Below are positions 34,447 to 42,706 of a stretch of DNA of 64,000 nucleotides, piece after piece (position 1 is the stretch's first letter; each line of letters opens with the position of its first letter). The notes below the pieces were generated by a model. The model did not search any database. It had not been told where the DNA came from and was given only the letters and a program-made list of their open reading frames with translations. This DNA is from Actinomadura rupiterrae (GTDB taxonomy: Bacteria > Actinomycetota > Actinomycetes > Streptosporangiales > Streptosporangiaceae), in the NCBI RefSeq assembly GCF_024172125.1, contig NZ_JAMZEA010000010.1, forward strand, positions 1 through 64,000, written 5' to 3'. A program made the translations under genes and the position numbers.

Positions 34447-34557
34447 CGACCCAACAGCACCCCAACACCGCGATGACCCTTGACCTCACCGTCACGCCCA
34501 GCGCAGACATCCCGCCGACGGCGCATGCGTCGCCGTGCTGTTGGGGCGTCGTTGGGT
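34447..34557. repeat. Inverted repeat upstream of the conjugation operon
   Basis: cccaacagcac (34450-34460) has an exact inverse at 34535-34545 (gtgctgttggg). Allowing mismatches, about 21-bp arms match at roughly four of five positions (34447-34467 and 34533-34557). The left arm begins 22 bases before the first gene of the operon. It may be an operator, an origin-of-transfer element or a mobile-element end. Confidence 0.45.
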
Positions 34558-34654
34558 GGCTCTGCGGAGCGGGAGCCGGTGGTTGCGGACCAAGCGCGCG
34601 ACCGCCAGCAGGAGGGAAGCGACTATGCGGACGTAGGTCTACGCCAGTTCCGAC

Positions 34655-34860
34655 TGCCGACTGCCGCCTGCTGGCCGGCGACGCGAGTGAGGCACCGGCG
34701 AACCGCTGGCCGACTCGGTCGACTGCATCGCCGTCAGCCCGCCCTACTGGAGCCTGCGCGACTACGGCTACTCCGCTCAGTACGGCCTGGAGCTCAGCCC
34801 CAGGCCCACACGGACCGCCTGGTCGGGGTGTTCGGCTGCCTGCGCCGTGTGGACAGCGAC
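34655..34860 (+). pseudogene. Remnant of a DNA methyltransferase gene
   Basis: Pieces in three frames line up with one N4/N6-type methyltransferase: DCRLLAGDASE (one frame), PLADSVDCIAVSPPYWSLRD and YGYSAQYGLELSP (second frame, with the catalytic SPPYW motif IV), and HTDRLVGVFGCLRRV (third frame, the helix after motif IV). No frame spans them and the rest of the gene is absent. It is clearly decayed. Confidence 0.7.
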
Positions 34861-35063
34861 GCGGCGAGCTTGTCCGCTCATGTCTGGTTCCAACTGCCAG
34901 GCCCGCGCAGGCTGCGACCTTACTACGTCAAGGTTCGGGCCTTGATGAGCGCGTACCGACGCAGGGCCGATTGCTGTGCCCCCTACGAGTACTCGGCAAT
35001 GGGGAGGGGTGAACCTGCCAAGATGTCTGTTGTTCCACGCGGCCGAGAGGTGTTGGAGCTGGG

Positions 35064-35252
35064 GGTTACCAGCCTCTTTCCCATCAGGCGGGGATGCTGG
35101 GGCGCTCCTTGCCGAGGGTGGTGTCCTTGCCGTGGCCTGGGTAGACCCAGGTTTCGTCGGGGAGGCGGTCGAAGATTCTTTCGGTGACGTCGGTCATGAG
35201 TTGCTTGAACCTCCCCGGGTCACCCCCATGTACCTCCAATTCTCCCTGGAAA
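35064..35252 (-). pseudogene. Duplicated 3' fragment of the MBL-hydrolase gene (repeat copy 1)
   Basis: This stretch is nearly identical to 51174-51361, in the same orientation. On the minus strand it encodes LPDETWVYPGHGKDTTLGKE, the C-terminal part of the hydrolase, but small insertions break the frame at its start and a Trp codon has become TGA near its end. The rest of the hydrolase gene is missing here. Confidence 0.85.
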
Positions 35253-35469
35253 CCCCGAACCCTTCCGGGACAACAACGAGATCGCGGCTGTGTTCAACCT
35301 GCGCAGTCGGGGAACCGTCATGCCCCGGTGCCGATCTCCGAAGTCGCCTGCACGGGACGTCCAAAGTCCTGTCCAACGCGGTTGGGTGAGCGCGCCGGCG
35401 TGACGCGACGGAAGGGTGGTGGGAGCCGACGGAGGTGGAGGCGAGGCTGGGTCAAGCCCTGACCAGCTC

Positions 35470-36339
35470 GCCTCCACCCGGTCGAGCGCTGTTCCAGCAC
35501 CGTGCGGAACGTGCGCTCGCCGATGCCGCGCATCAGCGGGTTATCCGCTGAGCGCGTCAGGAGGACCAGGGACAGGGCGGGCGCCACCCGCGGCCCCGCT
35601 CCCAGGTTGCGTCCTCCGCGCGGCCATAGGCCTGGCGCAGGGCGGTGCGCTGTTGCGCGGTGGACAGCATCCAGGCCACCGAAAGGTCGGTGGCGGGATC
35701 TCCGCAAGTGAGGTCGCCGAAGTCGATCACGGCGCTGATGCGGCCGTCGTGGCCGGGTGCAGTTCCCCGTGCAGCCACACCGGCGGCCCGTCCCAAGCGG
35801 GCGTGGCGACGGCGGTCTTCCAGATCCCTAGCGCGGCGGCGCGGTCAGCCTGGGCGACGTGCGCCAGTGCCTTCAGGATGCCCTCGGCGCGTCCGGCGAG
35901 CGGAATCCCGCGGAAGGGATTGACCGGCGCCTGCGAAGGAGCCGGGGTGTGTAGCCCGTCCAGGAAAGCACCGAGTGTCGCCGCGGCCGACCAGAGACCG
36001 CCGGGGCTCTGATCGCGCGGCTATCTGGCTCGACAGAAACGGCACAATGCTCCAAGGCCACGGGTACTGAGCCGTCGGCCGTCCGACACGCACCGGCGCG
36101 GGCACAGGCAACGGCAGGCGGCCGGCCAACTGCGGCAACCACTGCTGCTCATGAGCGACGAGCTCGGCGGCCATGGCACGTCGCGGCAACCGGACGAGGA
36201 ACTCCGGGCCAAGTCGGCACACCAGGTTGTCCCAGCCGCTGGCCGGCACCTCGATCGGCAGGTCCGCCAGATCGGGGTGCTGCTGATCGAGCAGACGCTG
36301 GGCCAGCTCAACGGAGACCGAAACCTCTGCGGCGGGCAT
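35470..36339 (-). pseudogene. Decayed aminoglycoside-phosphotransferase-family gene
   Basis: From ATG 36337-36339 the N-lobe reads normally (SVELAQRLLDQQHPDLADLP; WDNLVCRLGPEFLVRLPRR; YPWPWSIVPFL). Frames then switch several times: the catalytic loop PPVWLHGELHP is at about 35790-35755, the metal-binding RISAVIDFGDLTCGDPATDL follows after a small deletion that removes the N of HPxN, and the end RSADNPLMRGIGERTF is in yet another frame. At least three frameshifts make it non-functional. Members phosphorylate antibiotics or small metabolites. Confidence 0.75.
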
Positions 36340-36627
36340 GCGGTGATCGGTCACAACCAGCACCCTACGGCCGACCACCACGTTGGGATGCCGCAGAGGG
36401 AACGGCTGGGCCGCGCAAGGCGATCACATGATCCGCCGGACACGGCCTGGCTAGGCGACGTGCCGCACACGAGGGGCCGTCACCAGTAAGGGACGAACTA
36501 CTCCGCTGACCCCCTGTTAGCGATCAGATTGGACGTCGCCTCCGTAATTCGTCTTCGCCGTTGTGGTTTCTCTCCCTTTGCCTCCATACGCTCGGGTCGC
36601 TCAAGATCGCGACGATTGGGGAGATTC

Positions 36628-39143
36628 ATGTCCCACGTGAGAGCACCGAACACGCACGTGATGCGATGGAGGACGGTGGCTGCGGCAGTTGTACTGTTGC
36701 TTCCGGGCATGGCCACCATGCCGAACGCGGCGGACGCGTCCATCGCTGCGGTGCGACCTTACGATTTCAGCCGGGAGAAGGCGCTCCCCGGCACGCAGGG
36801 CCCGTTGCCCAAGGGCTTCTCCACCACCGAAATATCGGTGAAGTTCCGCACGGAACGACAGGTGCGGGTGCGCGGTAAACACCTGGTCGCACGCGTCAAC
36901 GCGGACGCGACCGCGATCGCGGGGCTGCTTTCCAAATATCCGGGCGCCGACATCACGCCCTTGAGCACCCGGCCGGAGAATCAGGTCACCGCCGAGCGCC
37001 TCCTGGCGGAGAAGCGGCTCGGGCGGGGCATACCCGACCTGAACTCCTGGTTCGTCATCACGGTCCCCAAAGGCATCGAATCGCTGCTCATCGATTTGAA
37101 CGCGCTGCCATGTGTGGAGCTCGCCCGGGCGAGACCGCTGACCAGGACACCCTCCGAACCGTGGCAGGGTCAGCAGAAGTACCGCAACCCGGTGGGCTCC
37201 AGCGCCGGAACCGGCATCGATGCGGACTATGCCGGCACGGTGCCGGGCGGCAAGGGCGACGGCGTGACCGTCTACGACGTCGAGGGCGACGACGCCGACT
37301 CAAGGGGGCCGAGCCCGGCCAACAGTCCGGGATCCCTTGCGGCGTCGGCCTCGCACACGCTGATGGTCTCCTCGGAGTCGACCGTGTACGCCTGGGGCGA
37401 CAACTCCAAGGGTCAGCTCGGCGACGGGACCACCACGTCCAGGACGACCATGGTGCAGGTCAACGGCCTCACCGATGTCAAAGCGGTGGCGGCCGGTGAC
37501 GGCTACTCGGTGGCGTTGAAGAACGATGGCACCGTGTGGACCTGGGGTGACAACGCCCGGGGCCAGCTGGGCAACGGCACGACGACCTCCAGCTCCACTC
37601 CGATCAAGGTCGGCGACCTGCCTGACGGAATGGTGACCTCGATCAGCGCCGGTCGGGACGGCCACGTGCTGGCGGTGCTGAACACCGGCTCGGTCGCGGC
37701 CTGGGGTGAGGGAGGCAGCGGCCAGCTCGGCAACGGCTCCACCAACGACAGCACGGCTCCGGTCACGGTCAGCGTGATCAGCAACGCCGTCCAGGTCAGC
37801 TCCGGCGGCTACCACTCCCTGGCCCGGCTCTCGGACGGATCGGTCAAGGCATGGGGGTTCGGCGTGGCCGGTCAGCTCGGCGACGGCGGCACCGACGACC
37901 GCAGCACTCCGGTCCCGGTATCCGGTCTGACGAGCGGTGTGACCGACGTTTCCGCAGGGACGTATCACAGCGCCGCCGTCTGCGACGGCAAGCTCTGGAC
38001 CTGGGGTGACAACAGTTACGGCCAGCTCGGTACCGGCAGTAACACCGACTCCTCCGTTCCGGTCGAGGTCCCAAGAGCGGGCACGCCCGCGACGATCGCC
38101 ACGGGGCAACAGCACACGGTCGCGGTCTTCCTGGTGAGAGTCCTCAAGGCGTGGGGCGGCAACGACCGCGGGCAGCTCGGCAACGGCACCACCAGCACCA
38201 GGACCAGCCCCCTCTCACCAATCACGCTCATGAACGTCTGGAACTCCTGTCATGAGGAGCTGGCCGACCGCCGCCCCGCCCCCGCCGGGCCGCCCGTGGT
38301 CATAACCCCACTGGCCGGAGGGCCGTGCAAGCCGGGGCGGCACGGCACGCCGGTAGTCGGGATCGTCGGGCCCAGGACGACAACGGAGCGGGCATGGCCG
38401 GGATCGCCCCGCATTCTCCGCTGCGGCTAGCGCTCTGGGCGGCGGGCGGCCTGCCGGCCGCTCTCGAATCCGCCCGGCCTGGCGATGTGGTGCTGATCGA
38501 AGGCGTCTACTCGCACGACGACACCCAGGGCAACTATCCGGTCGAGTCGGACGGCGCGGTCTATTCCCAGATCCTCCAGGCCACCGGCCGGGGTGTCATC
38601 GTGGTCGAGCCGGCCGGGAACGCCGGCAACAACCTCGATAACACCGCCGACCCGTACGCGAAGCCGATGATGGAGCGGGCCGATTCAGGAGCGATCGTCG
38701 TCGCGGCTGGAGAGCCCCCGAGCGAGAACGGCGTCAACTGCATGGGCTCCGGACGTCCAGCGGAACGCAGCCGTCTCATCGGTGCGACGTGGAGCGGCAC
38801 CTACGGTTCGATGGTGGACCTCCAGGGCTACGGCGACTGCGTCGCAAGCCTCGGGACCCCTGGATGGAAGACCCTGACCCCGTACGAGACCGACCCCAAC
38901 AAGATGTACCTGAACAACTTCAGCGGCGCCTCGGCCGCCAGCCCGATCGTGACCGGTGCGGCAGCGGTCCTGCAAGGCATCGCCAAGCAATCGGGCACGC
39001 TGCTCACACCACGGCAGATGCGAGACCTGCTGGCGAGCACCGGCACGCCGCAGCCCGCCGCGGACGCGGCCCGAACTCCCATCGGCCCGCTGCCCAATCT
39101 CAAAGCGGCGATCGCCAAACTGAAGAGCGGGACGCCCGGTTAA
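36628..39143 (+). pseudogene. Secreted S8 (subtilisin-like) protease with inserted RCC1 propeller; one-base frameshift
   Basis: ATG 36628 (ggag ahead; ATG 36661 possible) opens a signal peptide (WRTVAAAVVLLLPGMATM) and a propeptide-like domain. The catalytic domain begins with GKGDGVTVYDVEGD (Asp region). It is then interrupted by six RCC1 repeats from 37321 to about 38230 (WGDNSKGQLGDG, WGDNARGQLGNG, WGEGGSGQLGNG, WGFGVAGQLGDG, WGDNSYGQLGTG, WGGNDRGQLGNG). It resumes at VWNSCHEELADR and reaches the catalytic His in GRHGTPVVGIVG (38341). One base is missing at ggg/ccc (38368-38371); the continuation holds the oxyanion Asn in EPAGNAGNN and the Ser in FSGASAASPIVTG (38931). Restored length is about 838 residues. 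The frameshift may be real or technical. Confidence 0.8.
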
Positions 39144-39513
39144 GGCCACAGCCGCAAAGTCAGCAGTCCTGGACGGGATGTAGTCCAGGCGCGAACTATC
39201 AGGGTCAGTCCAGGTCAGCACCCCCATCGCCGTTACGACCGCCGCGTAAGGGACGACCACAACACCGGCCACTCCGGCGTGCCGCCGTTGCGTCATGCTG
39301 ATCATGCTGTCCGCCAGGAGGAACCCGGGCCAGGTGGGTACCTGTACTCGGCGCAGCCACTCACCTGGTCCGTTGCCTCGACACGAGGCCGCGCCGGCCG
39401 GCGCACGCGGCATGGCGAAAAGGATCTTGTCGCGGTTTAATGGTGGGGACGGGGCCGTTTTTTTAAGTCCGAGCCAATGCGACAACCGGGGCCGGAGGGC
39501 GGATGCGCGGCCT
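39144..39513. other. Intergenic region upstream of the LuxR regulator
   Basis: These 370 bases are open in the frame of the next gene but lack a ribosome site until about 39493. A short AT-rich part around 39430-39475 (ggtttaatgg ... ttttttaagt) is the most promoter-like stretch. Nothing else is visible. Confidence 0.35.
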
Positions 39514-42408
39514 ATGAGTGCTGACGGTCGGTCGGTCGTCGGGAAGGTCGTCTCGCCCCTGCTGGTGGGGCGGGACGAGGAGATGGCGCGGCTGGTGGCC
39601 GCGGTGTGCCGGGCCCCGGCGGTGGTCGTGGTGACCGGTGAGGCGGGCATCGGCAAGACGCGCCTGGTCGCCGAGATGGCGGCGAGCCCGGAGCTGTCCG
39701 GACGGCGGATGCTGATGGGGACCTGCCGCCGGATCCGCGAGCCGTTCCCGCTGGGCCCGATCGTCGAGGCGCTGCGCGACACCGGTCCGGCGCTCGCCGG
39801 GGCCGGGCTGTCGCGGGTGGCGGGGGCGCTGCGTCCGCTGCTGCCGGAGCTGGAGGACGTGCTTCCGCCAGCGCCGCAGCCGCTCGGCGACCGACTCGCC
39901 GAGCGGCACCGGATCTTCCGCGGTCTGGCCGAGGCGGTCGGCGCGCTCGGCTCGGCCGTCCTGGTGGTGGAGGACGCGCACTGGGCCGACGCGCAGACCC
40001 TGGAGTTCCTGGACTACCTGTTGTCGGGGCCCCCGCCCGCGCTGTCGGTGGTGGTCACCTACCGCGGCGAGGACGCGGGCCCGGACCTGCGGCTCGTCAC
40101 GGCCCGTCCGGACCCGGCGGTCACCCGCGAGCGGATCGAGCTGGCCCCGCTGAACACGGCGCGCACGCGCGAGCTGGCGCAGGCGATCCTCGACGCCGAC
40201 CGGGTCACCGACGAGCTGGCGGCCTACCTGTGCGAACGCGGCTCGGGCCTGCCGCTGGCGGTCCAGGAGCTGCTGGCGCTGCTGCGGCAGCGCGGCACGC
40301 TCGCGTGGCGGGGTGGCCGCTGGGCGCGCCGGGCCGTCACCGAACTGGACGTGCCGGTGCGCGTGCGCGACTCGGTGCTGGAACGCGTGGCAAGGCTGTC
40401 GGACGGCGCCCGCGCGGTCGCCGAGGCCGCCGCCGTGCTGATGACCGCCGTGCCCCAGGCCGTCCTGCTGGCGGCGGCCCGGGACGGCACCCCCGACGGC
40501 CTGGACGAGGCCGTCGAGTCGGGGCTGATCGCCGAGCGCGGCGGCGACTTCGGGTTTCGGCACGTGCTGGCCGCGCAGGCGGTGTACGAGGAGATCCCCG
40601 CCGCCCGCCGCCGGGACCTGCACGGACGCGCCGCCGACGCGGTCCGGCACCTGGACCGCGTGCCGCTGGGGGTGCTGGCCCACCACCTGCGCTCGTCGGG
40701 CCGGGTGGACGAATGGGTCGAGGTCGCCGTCCGGGCCGCCGAGCAGGCGCTGGAGCTGCGCGACGAGGAGGAGGCGTTCCGGCTGCTGGAAGGGGTGCTG
40801 CAGGACGCCGACCTCGCGCCGGTCCGGCGGGCCGAGCTGACCGTCCGGCTGGGCGAGGCGGCGCTGGAGATACTGCACGTCCCGGATCTGCGCCCGCTGT
40901 TCGCGCGCGCCCTGGGCGCCGACCTGCCCCGCCGCCTGCGCGCCGAGCTGCGCTTCCGGCTGGGCCTGCACCTGGACTCGGCCGGCCTGGACCCGGAGGA
41001 GAAGTGGGCGACGGTCGCCGAGTCGGTGGAGGACCTCGACGAGCGCTCCGGCCTGGCCGCCTGGGCGATGCTCGCGCTGGGCATGCCCACCGAGCCGACC
41101 GGGATCGGCATCGCCGAACGCACCCGCTGGATCGACCGCGCCGTGGCGACCGTCCCGAACATCGAGGAGCCCGCGCAGCGGCAGTTGATCCTCGGAAAAT
41201 CGGCGATGGGCCGGTTGATGAGCGGCGACCCGCGCTGGACGCGGCTGTGGGACCGGCTGCGCGCGGGGCCCGCCGAGCTCGACTCGCGCCGCGCCAACGC
41301 CTTCTACTCCCTCGGGCTGGTCGCCGGTTGCACCGGCCGGCACCAGCTCGCCCGCGACGCGCTGCGCACGGCCCTTCGCGTCGGCACCGAGGTGGACCCG
41401 GCCGGCGGCATCGCCTACCGCAGCCGGGCCGGGCTGCTCCTGGTGTCCTACCTGCGCGGCGAGTGGGACGGGCTGGCCGAGGCGACGCCGGAGGTGCTGG
41501 ACGGTCTGCGCTATCGCACCGAGCGGATGTTCGCCCAGGCCGTCACCGCCTGCCTGGACGTGGCGACCGGTGGCCGCCCCGACGCCACCGCACGGCTGGC
41601 CGAGGTCGGCGCGATGGCGATGCCCGGTGACGGGACCCTGCTGGGCATCGTGGTGGAGACCTGGCTGCGTGCGGCGGTCGCGGCAGGCGAGCCGGAGAAG
41701 GCGCTGGCGGACACGGCCGGCCACGTCGAGCTGTGGGAGACGCGCGGCATGTGGGCGATCGGCGCCCGCGCGCTTCCCGCTCTGGTCCAAGCCCTGATCG
41801 CGGCGGGCCGTCCGGACCAGGCCCGTGCCCTGACCGCGCGGTACGCCGCCCGCCTGGACGGCCTCGACGCGCCCCTGGCCGGATGCGCGCTCCCGCACGC
41901 GCGCGGGCTGCTCGCCGCCGCCGAGGACGGCGGAGGGGCCCGCGCCGCCGCCGAGTTCGCGGCCGCCGCGCGCGCCTACGACGCGCTCCCCGCGCCCTAC
42001 GAGGCGGCGCGAGCGCGCGAGCATGCGGCCGGAGCGCTGCGCGAGGTGGACGCATCGGCGGCGGTCGCGCTGCTCACCGAGGCCGTGACGGCCTTCGGCG
42101 CGCTCGGCGCGCACCGCGACCTGGACCGGTCCGCGCAGACGGCCCGGCGCTGGGGCGTCGACATCGCCTTCCGCCCGATGGCGCGGCGCGGTCCGCGCGG
42201 TTACGGCGACGCTTTGTCGCCTCGCGAACGCGAGGTGGCCGAACTCGCCGCGACGGGCCTGACCAACCGCGACATCGCCGGACGCCTGTTCGTCTCGCCC
42301 AAGACCGTCGAGAAGCACCTGGCCTCGGCGCTGCGCAAGCTCGGCCTCCGCTCCCGCGCGGCCCTTGCCGCCCACCTGGCCGAGACCCCGGACGCCGCCA
42401 CCGGCTGA
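39514..42408 (+). CDS. LuxR-family regulator with AAA/STAND ATPase (LAL type)
   Basis: This is a 964-residue protein. ATG 39514 begins close to the conserved LVGRDEEMARL; longer frames upstream have no homologous look. The ATPase has Walker A VVVTGEAGIGKTRLV near residue 40 and Walker B SAVLVVEDAHWADAQTLE near residue 150. A long helical TPR-like middle follows, and a C-terminal LuxR HTH (LSPREREVAELAATGLTNRD then KTVEKHLASALRKLGLRSRA). Such large LAL regulators control secondary metabolism or catabolism in actinomycetes. It stands directly before the operon of exported proteins at 42707, a likely but unproven target. Confidence 0.88.
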   Translation: MSADGRSVVGKVVSPLLVGRDEEMARLVAAVCRAPAVVVVTGEAGIGKTRLVAEMAASPELSGRRMLMGTCRRIREPFPLGPIVEALRDTGPALAGAGLSRVAGALRPLLPELEDVLPPAPQPLGDRLAERHRIFRGLAEAVGALGSAVLVVEDAHWADAQTLEFLDYLLSGPPPALSVVVTYRGEDAGPDLRLVTARPDPAVTRERIELAPLNTARTRELAQAILDADRVTDELAAYLCERGSGLPLAVQELLALLRQRGTLAWRGGRWARRAVTELDVPVRVRDSVLERVARLSDGARAVAEAAAVLMTAVPQAVLLAAARDGTPDGLDEAVESGLIAERGGDFGFRHVLAAQAVYEEIPAARRRDLHGRAADAVRHLDRVPLGVLAHHLRSSGRVDEWVEVAVRAAEQALELRDEEEAFRLLEGVLQDADLAPVRRAELTVRLGEAALEILHVPDLRPLFARALGADLPRRLRAELRFRLGLHLDSAGLDPEEKWATVAESVEDLDERSGLAAWAMLALGMPTEPTGIGIAERTRWIDRAVATVPNIEEPAQRQLILGKSAMGRLMSGDPRWTRLWDRLRAGPAELDSRRANAFYSLGLVAGCTGRHQLARDALRTALRVGTEVDPAGGIAYRSRAGLLLVSYLRGEWDGLAEATPEVLDGLRYRTERMFAQAVTACLDVATGGRPDATARLAEVGAMAMPGDGTLLGIVVETWLRAAVAAGEPEKALADTAGHVELWETRGMWAIGARALPALVQALIAAGRPDQARALTARYAARLDGLDAPLAGCALPHARGLLAAAEDGGGARAAAEFAAAARAYDALPAPYEAARAREHAAGALREVDASAAVALLTEAVTAFGALGAHRDLDRSAQTARRWGVDIAFRPMARRGPRGYGDALSPREREVAELAATGLTNRDIAGRLFVSPKTVEKHLASALRKLGLRSRAALAAHLAETPDAATG

Positions 42409-42706
42409 GCCCGCCCCGACCGCCGCGCCCACCGCCCGAACCGGTCGCCGTCCCGCACCCTCATCGGTTTCGGACGCCCCCACCTGCTACCCCCAGGGGT
42501 TTCCGGGCGTGCTCCGCGTCCTGTGAATGGGTGATCCACCCCATGCCGCCGCACCCCGGCGCGCACTGATCCTGTCGGCATGCCCGCGAACCCGAGCGGC
42601 CGTCCGCTGGAGCCGGACGAGCCCGACGACCCAGACGCCGAGGACGAGGAGTGGGTGAACGCCTCGTCCCGCCCCCGTATCGACCCCAGGACTCTCAGGA
42701 GGGCTT

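Noticed and set aside
39463..42483. A 1006-residue minus-strand frame opposite the LuxR regulator
   Set aside because: It is the mirror of a clear AAA-LuxR gene and has no recognisable domain; composition is typical of an antisense shadow.
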